Positions 36,093 through 44,978 of a stretch of 64,000 nt of DNA are shown here, piece after piece (the stretch's first letter is position 1; the number at the start of each line of letters is the position of its first letter). Source of the stretch: Alphaproteobacteria bacterium (GTDB lineage Bacteria > Pseudomonadota > Alphaproteobacteria > Micropepsales > Micropepsaceae); assembly GCA_021325375.1 (NCBI GenBank), contig JAJPHG010000002.1, positions 1-64,000 of the forward strand, written 5' to 3'. The position numbers were made by a program, and so were the translations under genes. Under the pieces are notes generated by a model. That model was not told the DNA's origin, searched no databases, and saw only the letters and a list, made by a program, of their open reading frames with translations.

Positions 36093-37505
36093 TCAGGCTT
36101 TCACCAGGAGGAAGACGCTCGCGGACGCGGCGACAGCGATCGCGGCGCCCGCGAGCGCGGCGGCATGAAACTCCGCGATCAGTTCCTGCCCGCTCGCCGC
36201 GAGCACCGTGCCCAGCAGCGCGGTGACGACGAGGCCGCCGGTTCGCGATACAGCGCTGTTGAAGCCTGATGCGGATCCAGTGTGCGCATGGTCGACCGAC
36301 GCCAACACTGCCGTCGTCAGCGGCGCCACCGCGCCCGCCATGCCGAGCGCGATGACGAGAACCGCCGGCAGGACGACGCTCCAATAGTTGTTGCTGCCGT
36401 CGATCCGCAGCAGGAGGCAGAACCCAGCGGCGACCACGATGGGGCCCAGCGCGAGCGGGAGCCGCGGGCCGATGCGTCCCGCCAATGCACCCATAGCGGG
36501 CGACGCGATAGCGATCACCAGGGGAAACGGCAGGAGCGCAGCGCCTGCTTCGGTTCCGGAGTAGTGCGTGTCGACGATCAGCACATAGGGAAGCAGGACG
36601 AGCAGACCCCCGAGCGCGCCGTATAGGAAGAGCGTCAACAGTGAAAGTCCGGCGAATGTCCGCGAACCGAAGAGCGCGAGGGGCATCATCGCGCGCTCGC
36701 CGCGAACGCGCTCTAGCCAGACGAAGGCCAGCAGCAATGCAGCTCCGATCACAGCCGCCAGAACGGCTTCTGCGTTCCAGCCCGCACGGCCGGATCCGAT
36801 CGTCAATGCCCAGGTCAGCGCTCCGAGCCCCGCCGTCGCCAAGAGGCCTCCCAACAGATCGACGGGCGCGCGATCGGCGGGCACCTGCCCGTCCTCGACT
36901 ACCGCGAGGGCGAGCGCGATCGCGGCGGCTGCCAAAGGCAGGTTCAGGAGAAAGATCGCGCGCCATCCCACCGTATCGATCAGCCATCCCCCGAGAACCG
37001 GCCCGACGGCGCCGGCAATAGCACCCATCGCGGCCCAGATGCCGATGGCGCGGCCGCGCTCCGCGCTGGTGAACGCATCGCCCAGGATCGCCAGGCTGTT
37101 CGGCAACAGGATGGCCGCACCGATCCCCTGCACCGCGCGCCCGAGCAGCAGCCACGACATGCTTGGTGCGACCGCGCAGGACAGCGACGCCAGCGCGAAG
37201 ATCGCGACGCCGACGATCAGCGATCTCTTGCGGCCGAACCGGTCGCCCGCGGCACCTCCAAGAAGCAAGAGCGCGCTGAGCAGCAGCAGATAGGCGTTGA
37301 CGACCCATTGCAGCGTCTCGCCCGTGGCGTCGAACGACACGCGGATCGCCGGCAGGCCGACATTGACGACCGATCCGTCGACGAAGGCGAGGCTCGAGGC
37401 AAGGATCGTCGTGGCCAGGACCAGGTTCGGATGGGCTTGCGGCCGTCCCCCGGCGGCAGCCCCGGCCACCGCTGCGTCGCATGCCGTATGGATGAGTTGG
37501 CTCAT
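36093..37505 (-). CDS. MFS transporter, DHA2 (14-helix drug:proton antiporter) family
   Basis: 470 residues, about 14 hydrophobic helices. Motifs of the group: LAFVDGSVVNVGLPAIRVSF (motif D1), WVVNAYLLLLSALLLLGGAA, GDRFGRKRSLIVG (motif A), and GPVLGGWLIDTVGWRAIFLL (motif C). It exports drugs or metabolites across the inner membrane with the proton gradient. It converges on azoR with a 9-bp gap, so it is not on that transcript; a functional link is possible through shared neighbours only. Confidence 0.93.
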   Translation of the reverse strand: MSQLIHTACDAAVAGAAAGGRPQAHPNLVLATTILASSLAFVDGSVVNVGLPAIRVSFDATGETLQWVVNAYLLLLSALLLLGGAAGDRFGRKRSLIVGVAIFALASLSCAVAPSMSWLLLGRAVQGIGAAILLPNSLAILGDAFTSAERGRAIGIWAAMGAIAGAVGPVLGGWLIDTVGWRAIFLLNLPLAAAAIALALAVVEDGQVPADRAPVDLLGGLLATAGLGALTWALTIGSGRAGWNAEAVLAAVIGAALLLAFVWLERVRGERAMMPLALFGSRTFAGLSLLTLFLYGALGGLLVLLPYVLIVDTHYSGTEAGAALLPFPLVIAIASPAMGALAGRIGPRLPLALGPIVVAAGFCLLLRIDGSNNYWSVVLPAVLVIALGMAGAVAPLTTAVLASVDHAHTGSASGFNSAVSRTGGLVVTALLGTVLAASGQELIAEFHAAALAGAAIAVAASASVFLLVKA

Positions 37506-37654
37506 GTTCGCGCGTGTTCGTTATGTCCAGGTCGATGCCGCCGCGATGATAGCCGCCCAGCTCCGCTTTCGTCGCGACCATTCCGGTCGGCGCAATGGGC
37601 CGGATAAATTCCGTTCCGTGTTCACCGCAAATGCCTCCGCTGTTCCCTCGATCA

Positions 37655-37805
37655 AATTCCCTGTTCCTGTAAAAAATTCGCTGTTACTTTTCGTAAGGAA
37701 TTTGCTCGCAACCGATTGAAGTGAACGGTCAATCGGCGTCCGTTTCGAACGAAAGCGGTGCAAATCGCCGGAAATTCGCTGTTATTCGCTGATAAACAGG
37801 GAATT
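37655..37805. repeat. Cluster of direct and inverted short repeats
   Basis: In the 365 bp without a gene after the MFS start: AAATTCGCTGTTA occurs twice as a direct repeat (37674-37686 and 37772-37784), and AATTCCCTGTT (37655-37665) is inverted as AACAGGGAATT (37795-37805). The stretch is AT-richer than its surroundings. The nested layout looks like a recombinase-binding region or the end of a lost element; nothing else is visible there. Confidence 0.5.
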
Positions 37806-37870
37806 CTGGCGGAGCTTGGTTCGGACATGACTGCCCACACAGCCAACGACATAAGCAATTGAATCATATA

Positions 37871-38255
37871 CTATTTTCTGAGCGGATCGATTCTGCGGGA
37901 TCGCTGCTTCTGCGCCGGTCGGGAGCCGATCAACGTGCGCCGTTCTTCCGTAACGCGCGATCGGCGAATGCCTAGCGTTGCGGTGGCGCCGACGCGGATT
38001 GGCGCAGCAGCGACGGCGAGGCGCCATAGTGGCCGCGGCTTCAGGACCACCGCGAACAGATCGAGGATGTGCGCGACGACGATACGCCGCAATTCCGCAC
38101 TGCTGAGCGCCTGGCTGTCGTCGAGGTCTTTCACGTAGGTCATACAACGCCGCAGGGCGTCATTGCTTCTGCGGATGACGTGCCCGCCGTAGTCGCCGAT
38201 GTCAGGGATCAATGCCTCCAGCGGCGCCCGCGCGAAACGCGCGCGAAGCAACGAT
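37871..38255 (-). pseudogene. AraC family regulator fragment (middle part)
   Basis: Between 38242 and about 38033 the minus strand reads APLEALIPDIGDYGGHVIRR and ALSSAELRRIVVAHILDLFA, the helical linker of AraC_binding_2-type regulators. Neither the N-terminal sensor nor the DNA-binding helix-turn-helix domains remain; the last 50 residues to the stop at 37871 are unrelated. It borders the repeat cluster and probably records a deletion or insertion event. Confidence 0.55.
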
Positions 38256-39545
38256 TCACTGCTTGCGGTCGCAGGCGTCCGCGCGTGCGAGGAGAAAGGC
38301 CCTTTCCCGCACGTTGCGGGTAAGCGCGGCCGCAGCTTTGAATTCGACGCGCGCCTCGGCCAGTCGGCCGGCCCGGAACAGAAAGTCGCCCTTCGCCGCC
38401 GGCAATGGCGCGTAGTCGCGCAGAATGCCGGCGTTGGCGATCTCGTCCACCAGGCGCAAGCCCGCTTCAGGCCCATAGGCCATGCTGTGGGCGATCGCGC
38501 GATTGAGATCGACCACAGGCGAAGGCATTGCGACGCGCAGCCGGTCATAGAGCGCGGCGATGCGCGGCCAGTCGGTATCGGCGGCCCGGCGCGCGCGCGC
38601 GTGGCAGGCGGCGAGCGCGGCCTGCAGCACATAGGGACCGTCGCACTCCCCAGATGCCTTGGCCAGCGCTTCGGCGCGGGCCAGCGCGTCGAGGCCCCGG
38701 CCGATCAAGAGCTGGTCCCAGCGCGCGCGATCCTGCTCGGTCAGCGGCACGAAGGCGCCGTCCGGCCCGGTGCGCGCGCTGAGGCGCGACGCCTGGATCT
38801 CCATCAGAGCCAGGAGGCCGAGCACTTCGGCATCCTCGGGCATCAGCCCGGCGAGGATGCGGCCGAGCCGTTGCGCCTCTTGGGCCAGGGCCGGCCGGAC
38901 AAGGTCTTCGCCCGCCGTGGCCGCATAACCTTCATTGAAGATGAGATAGATGACCTCGAGCACCGAGGGCAGCCGCACCGCCCGTTCGGCGCCCCGCGGC
39001 ACCTCGAAGGTCAATCCGGCCTTCGCGATCGCCTTCTTCGCGCGGACGATACGCTGCGCGATCGCGGCCTCGCTCGTGAGGAACGCGCGGGCGATCTCGT
39101 CGGTCGTCAGGCCGCCGACTACCCTCAAGGTGAGCGCGGCGCGGGCGTCGGGCGACAGCATGGGATGGCAGGCCGTGAAGATGAGGCCCAGGAGCTCGTC
39201 GCCGAGATCATCATCCATGGCCGCTTCGATCGCCCAAAGCTCCGGTCCAGCCGTGCCGTCGGACTCGTCCAGCGTCCGCGCGATCTCCTCGTGCTTGCGC
39301 TCGCGCATCCTGTCGCGACGAACCCAGTCGATAGCGCGCCGCTTGGCGGCGGCCATCAGCCAGGCGCCCGGATTGGCGGGAACGCCGGTCCTCGGCCATT
39401 CGGCGAGGGCCGTGACCAGCGCGTCCTGCGCCAGCTCCTCGGCAAGGTCGATATTGCGCACCATCCGGGCCAAGCCCGCGATGAGCCTGGCCCGTTCAAT
39501 GCGAAAGGTCGCCTCGATCGCCCGGTGCGTCTCGTCTGCGCTCAC
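38256..39545 (-). CDS. ECF42-type RNA polymerase sigma factor (DUF6596)
   Basis: 429 residues, much longer than a simple ECF factor. Region 2 (LIAGLARMVRNIDLAEELAQ, then DALVTALAEWP, GAWLMAAAKRRAIDWVRRD) and region 4 (LTLRVVGGLTTDEIARAFLT) are followed by a 220-residue helical DUF6596 extension with TPR-like pattern (DAEVLGLLALMEIQASRLSA; YDRLRVAMPSPVVDLNRAIA). ECF42 factors have no anti-sigma partner and are regulated through this tail, together with a DGPF protein, which is encoded just upstream here. Confidence 0.92.
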   Translation of the reverse strand: MSADETHRAIEATFRIERARLIAGLARMVRNIDLAEELAQDALVTALAEWPRTGVPANPGAWLMAAAKRRAIDWVRRDRMRERKHEEIARTLDESDGTAGPELWAIEAAMDDDLGDELLGLIFTACHPMLSPDARAALTLRVVGGLTTDEIARAFLTSEAAIAQRIVRAKKAIAKAGLTFEVPRGAERAVRLPSVLEVIYLIFNEGYAATAGEDLVRPALAQEAQRLGRILAGLMPEDAEVLGLLALMEIQASRLSARTGPDGAFVPLTEQDRARWDQLLIGRGLDALARAEALAKASGECDGPYVLQAALAACHARARRAADTDWPRIAALYDRLRVAMPSPVVDLNRAIAHSMAYGPEAGLRLVDEIANAGILRDYAPLPAAKGDFLFRAGRLAEARVEFKAAAALTRNVRERAFLLARADACDRKQ

Positions 39546-39602
39546 ACCGCTTTTTCGGCCAAGGCCGCAGCGAAGGCAAGCTAGCCAGACCCCATGGGCA
39601 AA

Positions 39603-40028
39603 CTAGTTTTCACTCGTGGCCTCAACCCCATATCGTATTGCCGCTTCGAGCACGGCGACGTTTACATCCTTTAGCGCCTTGAACTTGATGCAATACCCGC
39701 TCACGCTCGCCTTGCCGAGTTTCTTTCCAAATGCCCGGGTCAGGTATTTCTTGTCTTCGATGCCAAGGATGTAGACGGAGATTCCGGTCGTGTTCGCGCT
39801 GAGACCGATTTGATAGAACTCTCGGGTTTTTCCATCGGCATATTTTATGGTGTGGAGCCCATACCCGATATTGGGATTGGAGACGGTTTTACCGTCACTG
39901 TTTTTGCCGTCCAGGAACCATAGTCTACACCCTGGCATCATTTGCAGGACGATGCGGTGCAACGCCCGCATGTCGCTGCGTTTCGGTTCGGGTTGGCCGG
40001 AAATATAATTTTCGATCTGCGCGGTCAT
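39603..40028 (-). CDS. DUF1801 domain protein
   Basis: 141 residues from ATG 40028 (a TTG at 40040 is in frame). Contains QIENYISGQPEPKRSDMRAL near the start, and YGLHTIKYADGKTREFYQIG and KASVSGYCIKFKALKDVN later, as in DUF1801/YdhG-type proteins with an iron-chaperone-like (frataxin-like) fold. Function unknown. It lies between the DGPF and sigma genes, so is likely in the same operon. Confidence 0.85.
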   Translation of the reverse strand: MTAQIENYISGQPEPKRSDMRALHRIVLQMMPGCRLWFLDGKNSDGKTVSNPNIGYGLHTIKYADGKTREFYQIGLSANTTGISVYILGIEDKKYLTRAFGKKLGKASVSGYCIKFKALKDVNVAVLEAAIRYGVEATSEN

Positions 40029-40045
40029 ATCGATACCCAACGCGG

Positions 40046-40477
40046 CTAGGCGACGCCGAGCTTTCCGCGCTCTCCGGGACGGCCGGCGCTCGCGAGTTCC
40101 TCGGGCGTCACGAAATCCGCCAGATCGGTCGCCTCGTAGAACGGCCGGATCTCGATCTCGCCCGGGCGGTCCGACTGGGCAGGCATGCGCGCGACCCAGG
40201 CCAAGGCCTCGTCCATGTCCTTGACCTCCCAGATCGAGAAGCCGGCGACCATCTCGCGGGCCTCGGCGAACGGCCCGTCGATGACCGTGCGCTTTTTGCC
40301 ATTGATGGCGATGCGTTTGGACTGCGCCGAGGGCTTGAGACCCGCCCCGGCCACGAAGACACCGGCCTTGACCAGCTCCTCGGTGAACACGTCCATCGCC
40401 TTGAACGCCTCGAGCATCTCGGGCGTGGGGGTCATTTCGCTGATTTCCGGGCCTTTGAAGAACACCATCACACGCAT
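40046..40477 (-). CDS. YCII/DGPF domain protein
   Basis: 143 residues from ATG 40477 (AGGAGACGG upstream). Ferredoxin-like YCII fold: MRVMVFFKGPEISEMTPTPE, and the signature VIDGPFAEAREMVAGFSIWE that gives DGPF proteins their name, ending in EIEIRPFYEATDL. These are the genomic partners of ECF42 sigma factors; their chemistry is not known. First gene of the unit YCII, DUF1801, sigma. Confidence 0.92.
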   Translation of the reverse strand: MRVMVFFKGPEISEMTPTPEMLEAFKAMDVFTEELVKAGVFVAGAGLKPSAQSKRIAINGKKRTVIDGPFAEAREMVAGFSIWEVKDMDEALAWVARMPAQSDRPGEIEIRPFYEATDLADFVTPEELASAGRPGERGKLGVA

Positions 40478-40770
40478 CGTCCGTCTCCTTGTCCGAGCCC
40501 GCCCCTTTGGCGCCTCATAGTGACGACGAACGAGCTTGCCGGAAATCGACATCGCCCTGCAAATTTTTTTCGACGTTCGAAGCGCGCGGCAGGAATGGCC
40601 GCTTTCGGGTCAGGGATCGCGATGGCCGCCATTGGCGCAGCCCCGTTCCCGGGGGCAATCCACAGGCGATCACGCGCGCGCTATCGCGGCCACGGCACGG
40701 CAAAAATAAAGGTTGCGTTTACTCCAACTGCTTACCGTGTCACATCGGAACACCCAGGCTTTTCCGGCCC

Positions 40771-42354
40771 GTGCTCGAACTCGAGTTCTTCATCGGATTG
40801 CTGATCTGCGCGATCATCGCGGCAGGCTTCCTGTTGCGCGCAAAAATCCGCGCGGACCACAGGCTTCGCAACGCCATCGCAGCACTTCCCGCCGGCATCG
40901 CGTTCTACGACAAATCCGACCGGCTCTATCTGTGGAACAAGCCCTACGAAGACATTTCGGGCACCTGCCTGAAGATTCTGCGCCGCGGCATCCAGTTCCG
41001 CGAGATGCTGAAAGAGGATCTGCGCGGCGGCCATTACGCCGAGGCGAACGGGCGTGAAGAGGCGTGGCTCGACGAACGCATGGCCATGCGCGCCAGGGGC
41101 GAAGGTTCGCGCATCCAGGATCTGAACAACGGCCATTGGCTGCAGGTACAGGACCGGCGCACGCCCGATGGCGGCACTGTTTCGATCTGCGTCGACGTCA
41201 CGGATGTCCGGCGCAACGAAGACGCCTTCAAGCTGATGTTCGACAACAATCCGGTGCCGATGTGGTTGTGGGAAGGCAGCGCCTCGTTGCGCGTGCTCGA
41301 CCTCAACAAAGCGGCGCTCGAGCATTTGGGATATGCGCGGGAAGACATCCCTGGCCTCACCGTCTTCGACCTGTTGAGCGGCGAGGAGCGGCCGGCGCTG
41401 AACGCCATGATTTCGTCCGGCATCGTGCGCCCCTATGACGGGAAGCGCATCTGGCGTCCACGCCGCAAGGACGGCGAGCTGCGCTTCGCCATACCTTATA
41501 TTCACATCCTGCCGCGCGACGGAAAAGTTAGCTTCGTCGGCGCCATCGTCGACGTCACGGACCGTGTGCTGGCCGAGCACGAATTGCGCCGCAACGCCGA
41601 CGAGCTCACCGAGGCACTGACCCGCGCGGAAGCGGCCAGCCGCGCGAAGAGCGGATTCCTGGCGACCATGAGCCACGAACTGCGCACGCCGCTGAACGCG
41701 ATCATCGGGTTTTCCGATATCCTCAAAGGCGAGATGTTCGGCCCGATGGGAAGCGCGCGCTACAAGGAATATGCCCAGAGCATCCACGGCAGCGGTTCGC
41801 ATCTGCTCGGCGTCATCAACGACATTCTCGACATTTCGCGCATGGATTCGGGAGAGCTCGAGCTCGATCTGGAGCCCATCGAGCTCGGTGCGATGATCGA
41901 CGAATGCGTCGAGGCCATCGAGCCGATGGCACAAAAGGAATCCGTCAGCATCCAGTGCGATGTCGAGCCGGCATTCCTGATGGCGGACCGGCGCCGGCTG
42001 CGTCAGATGCTGTTCAATCTGCTATCGAACGCGGTGAAGTTCACGCCGCATGGCGGTCAGGTGCGGATCCTTGCCGCCGTCGTCCAGGCCGGACTTGCCA
42101 TCACCTTCAGCGACACCGGAATCGGAATGGAGCCGGACAGCATTCCAAAAGCGCTGGAGCGCTTTGGTCAGATCGACTCGTCGCTCGCGCGCAGATACGA
42201 GGGCGTCGGTCTGGGCCTTCCCCTCACCAAGCAATTCGCAGAACTTCACGGCGCCAGCTTGTCGATCGAGAGCGTGCCGGGGGCCGGGACGACCGCGACC
42301 ATCCTCTTTCCCCGGCAGAGCGTGTTGGAGCGAGCCAAGACGCTCTACGTGTGA
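40771..42354 (+). CDS. PAS-domain sensor histidine kinase
   Basis: 527 residues from GTG 40771, the only start that gives the N-terminal membrane helix LEFFIGLLICAIIAAGFLLR at the very beginning. Then come a PAS domain with GIAFYDKSDRLYLWNKPYED, a second PAS (FKLMFDNNPVPMWLWEGSAS to about residue 265), the HisKA box FLATMSHELRTPLNAIIGFS with His near residue 302, and the HATPase (LFNLLSNAVKFTPHGG; FSDTGIGMEPDSI). No response regulator is next to it. The protein is membrane-anchored but senses on the cytosolic side. Confidence 0.88.
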   Translation: MLELEFFIGLLICAIIAAGFLLRAKIRADHRLRNAIAALPAGIAFYDKSDRLYLWNKPYEDISGTCLKILRRGIQFREMLKEDLRGGHYAEANGREEAWLDERMAMRARGEGSRIQDLNNGHWLQVQDRRTPDGGTVSICVDVTDVRRNEDAFKLMFDNNPVPMWLWEGSASLRVLDLNKAALEHLGYAREDIPGLTVFDLLSGEERPALNAMISSGIVRPYDGKRIWRPRRKDGELRFAIPYIHILPRDGKVSFVGAIVDVTDRVLAEHELRRNADELTEALTRAEAASRAKSGFLATMSHELRTPLNAIIGFSDILKGEMFGPMGSARYKEYAQSIHGSGSHLLGVINDILDISRMDSGELELDLEPIELGAMIDECVEAIEPMAQKESVSIQCDVEPAFLMADRRRLRQMLFNLLSNAVKFTPHGGQVRILAAVVQAGLAITFSDTGIGMEPDSIPKALERFGQIDSSLARRYEGVGLGLPLTKQFAELHGASLSIESVPGAGTTATILFPRQSVLERAKTLYV

Positions 42355-42740
42355 CCGTCATCCGGCTCGGCAGACATCGGATGCGGCATGGCGGCCGTCG
42401 GGTCGGTCACGGCCAGGGGTATGATCGCCCAAACCTCGCCGGCCGTTTCCTTGGGCCGGTAGAAGCGCGCGCCGCCCGGCTCCGCCGGGTGCGGTTCCGC
42501 GGCGGTGGAGCAGTGCCGGCGGAAAGTCCGTTCCACCTCGTCTTCGAATTTGTGGGGAATATCCCGCCCGCGCTTGGTCCTGCTCGCGCGGATCGAGCGC
42601 ATCACCACCCAGCGCCGGACCCCGCGGGGGTGCGCCGAGAGCACTTCGACGAGCTCGTCCAAAATCGCCCGCTCGTTGCGAGACAGGGCGGCCGTCTGCG
42701 GCGTCGGCTCCATGGAGGCGATGGGCGCTACATAAGTCAT
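42345..42740 (-). CDS. Hypothetical protein
   Basis: 131 residues. A helical start (LSRNERAILDELVEVLSAHP) and a basic middle part (RSIRASRTKRGRDIPHKFED) with VERTFRRHCSTAAEP; no family recognised. The end overlaps the kinase end by 10 bp on the other strand. Its start overlaps the stop of the DUF4167 gene by 4 bp, so the two are read together. Confidence 0.7.
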   Translation of the reverse strand: MTYVAPIASMEPTPQTAALSRNERAILDELVEVLSAHPRGVRRWVVMRSIRASRTKRGRDIPHKFEDEVERTFRRHCSTAAEPHPAEPGGARFYRPKETAGEVWAIIPLAVTDPTAAMPHPMSAEPDDGHT

Positions 42741-43099
42741 CTTACCCCCTGTGACCCCGCGATCGGAGCGGCCGGCACCTTGGCGGAGGTCGAGTCGATC
42801 CCGTCAATCAACGCGGGGGCGAAGACAGGCTCGGCCGCGGCAATGCCCGCGTGACGGCGTGAGTCCGCTCCGGCGGCAATCAGCCTGTGAAAATGCTCGG
42901 CGTGCTGCCAGTAGTTTTCGCGGTCGACCCTGTCCGCATTTCCCGCGTTTTCCGCGAGGTTCAGATAGTGCTGATGGCGCCGGCGCCAATGTTCCAAATC
43001 GTCTTTCGATCCCCGGTTCGTCGTTCCCGCCGGCGTCTTGTCGGGTCTTTGGTGCCGATTTGCGGCAAACGCCCGCTGCGGCTGTCTCGTGGCTTTCAT
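42737..43099 (-). CDS. DUF4167 domain protein
   Basis: 120 residues from ATG 43099. The core HWRRRHQHYLNLAENAGNAD and NYWQHAEHFHRLI matches the C-terminal motif of DUF4167, a family found in alphaproteobacteria whose members are basic, presumably nucleic-acid-linked proteins. It is shorter than usual (family members are often above 200 residues). The frame is open further upstream, but homology begins here. Function unknown. Confidence 0.72.
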   Translation of the reverse strand: MKATRQPQRAFAANRHQRPDKTPAGTTNRGSKDDLEHWRRRHQHYLNLAENAGNADRVDRENYWQHAEHFHRLIAAGADSRRHAGIAAAEPVFAPALIDGIDSTSAKVPAAPIAGSQGVR

Positions 43100-43332
43100 C
43101 TTGCTTTCGCTGTGGACGACCACCAGCAATGCGCGCCCCTGCGCCGTATTGGTCTTACGTGGATGGTTCAGGGCTTGCTTGAGGCGGACACTCTCCGGGT
43201 CGTCGAACGAGAGTTCGCGCCTCAAGACGCTTTTGCATAGATGGCCATGCGCGCGCTCGCTGTCAAGTGCGCGGGTCACAGTTTCGCCGCCGGCCAACGC
43301 TGCGCGGGCCTTTCGGCCCGCGCAGTCGCAGT

Positions 43333-43824
43333 TCATTGCGAATGGTGGAGGCTGATCGAGCCGACGCCGGCCGCGACGTTCAAGCCGCGATTGTCGGATA
43401 CGCTGAGCGGCTGCAAGGCAAAGGACTGGTCGAAGCCGCCGACCAGCACATTCGCACCCAGGCCCACGCCGACCGTCGCGCCGGCGGTGGCGCCGACATA
43501 ATCGCCGTCAAGCGCGCCGGCGCGCGTGTCCGAACTCGGCGCGAAGACGCCCCAGATCAGGACGCCGCCTTCGGTATAGCCGATATCGACGCCGAACTTG
43601 GAAATCGAGCCGGTGTAGTGCTCGGCGCGCCGGTCGTTCTGGCGGAACGTGCAATGCAGATCCTTGGAGGAGCCGAAGACGAAGCCCCAGCCGCTGGCGA
43701 CGCCGCAGGTCAATGTGCCGACATTGACGCCATGGGGTGCGGCTTCGGCCGGTGCGACGGCGGCGCAAGCGGCACTCAGCGCGACGATCGACGCGGCAAG
43801 CAACATGTTCGTTCTAGTCAACAT
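43333..43824 (-). CDS. DUF992 family exported protein
   Basis: 163 residues from ATG 43824 (GAGGA eight bases before). Signal peptide AASIVALSAACAAVAPAEAA, then GTLTCGVASGWGFVFGSSKD and LHCTFRQNDRRAEHYTGSIS, FGVDIGYTEGGVLIWGVFAP, the classic DUF992 pattern with two Cys that can form a disulfide. Small periplasmic protein of unknown role. 230 bp without a gene separate it from DUF4167. Confidence 0.88.
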   Translation of the reverse strand: MLTRTNMLLAASIVALSAACAAVAPAEAAPHGVNVGTLTCGVASGWGFVFGSSKDLHCTFRQNDRRAEHYTGSISKFGVDIGYTEGGVLIWGVFAPSSDTRAGALDGDYVGATAGATVGVGLGANVLVGGFDQSFALQPLSVSDNRGLNVAAGVGSISLHHSQ

Positions 43825-44060
43825 AAGTCCATTCCTCAAAATATGCCTGCGCGAGGTTCCGAGGGGAAATAGCGCCGGTTAGGGCAAGCGCCAACGCGCT
43901 CACTCGCTATGAGAACCCGCTCGCGCACCATTCGATCCGTTGAGGGCGCGAACGATTTGATGCTGCGGCCTGCCGTTTTGCCTTGACTAAAAGCGCGTTC
44001 GCGCGACCAGGCATGAAGGCGCCCGCCTCGATCGAAACCTGAACCAGGCATCGATGATGC

Positions 44061-44094
44061 AAAAAAGAGTTCCCCGCGTTGGCGGAGAACTCTT
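44061..44094 (-). terminator. Rho-independent terminator
   Basis: On the minus strand AAGAGTTCTCCGC pairs with GCGGGGAACTCTT (12 of 13 pairs) around a CAAC loop and runs into TTTT. It lies 27 bp past the stop of the DDKRD-repeat protein gene, which it terminates. The rest of 43825-44120 holds no gene. Confidence 0.88.
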
Positions 44095-44120
44095 CTTTCC
44101 GATTGCCGGACTTTGCCCGA

Positions 44121-44669
44121 TCAGTTGTGCGGGTGGTCGCCGTCGTGGTTGTTGCCGTCGCGCTTGTCGTCGCGCATGTCGCGGCGATCCTGCCGGACGT
44201 CCTTGTGATCGTCTCTCATGTTCCGGCGATCGGCCTTCAGATCGCGGCGGTCGTCGCGCATGTCGTTGCCGGGATGGAAGCGCGCATTGATGCGGTTCGC
44301 GTCGCCGAAGCCTTCGTTGCGGCCGCCTCGGAACGAGCCGCCGTTGCGGAACATGATCGTGTTCGGCATTGCGCCGCCGCGCCATTCGTTGCGACGCCAG
44401 CCGCCATTGACGAGGAACTCGCGCTGACCTTCATGCATCCGCCAGCGATAGGGACCGTGATACCACGATCCGCCGATGAAGATCGGATCGTAGTAGTAAT
44501 CGTCGTCATAGGCGACGTAGCCGGGGCCGTAGGGCGAAACATAGACGGGCGACGGCACGCCGATGCCGATCGTCACGCCGACGGCGCCGGCCAGGGCCGA
44601 ACTTGGAACCAGCGCCGTGGCGCTGGAAAGGGCCGCGATCGCGATCGCGGATTTGAGAATCATTTTCAT
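44121..44669 (-). CDS. Exported Asp/Arg-rich repeat protein
   Basis: 182 residues from ATG 44669. Signal peptide (SAIAIAALSSATALVPSSALA), then a Gly/Tyr-rich part with VYVSPYGPGYVAYDDDYYYD and YHGPYRWRMHEGQREFLVNG. The last 45 residues are a charged repeat (NDMRDDRRDLKADRRNMRDD, DVRQDRRDMRDDKRDG) ending with a His-rich tip. This is typical of small periplasmic proteins of unknown role, perhaps metal-binding. It has its own terminator. Start at Met12 is an alternative. Confidence 0.8.
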   Translation of the reverse strand: MKMILKSAIAIAALSSATALVPSSALAGAVGVTIGIGVPSPVYVSPYGPGYVAYDDDYYYDPIFIGGSWYHGPYRWRMHEGQREFLVNGGWRRNEWRGGAMPNTIMFRNGGSFRGGRNEGFGDANRINARFHPGNDMRDDRRDLKADRRNMRDDHKDVRQDRRDMRDDKRDGNNHDGDHPHN

Positions 44670-44978
44670 GCCGATGTCCTGATTTGCGGAAGCCATTCAG
44701 GCGGCGCGATGCCGCCCGACGCTCCGAAAAGCTCTAAGAAGAGTGTTTTGTTGCGCCGGATCCGCCGTTGAGGGCCGAAGCGAGTGCGCTGGGGGAAAAC
44801 ACGCAGGCGGATAGCTGATCCGTCGCTGGTTAAAACGCGCCTCGACGCCGTTCGTTCCGCACATGCAGCGTTTTGCGCAGTTCCGTGTTACAAGAACGTC
44901 TGGAGGATCCCATCGCCATTATTTTGGCGAACCGGGTGCAGGCGTTTTTGCCGCGGCCTCCCTGAAAGCCATTTGAAG

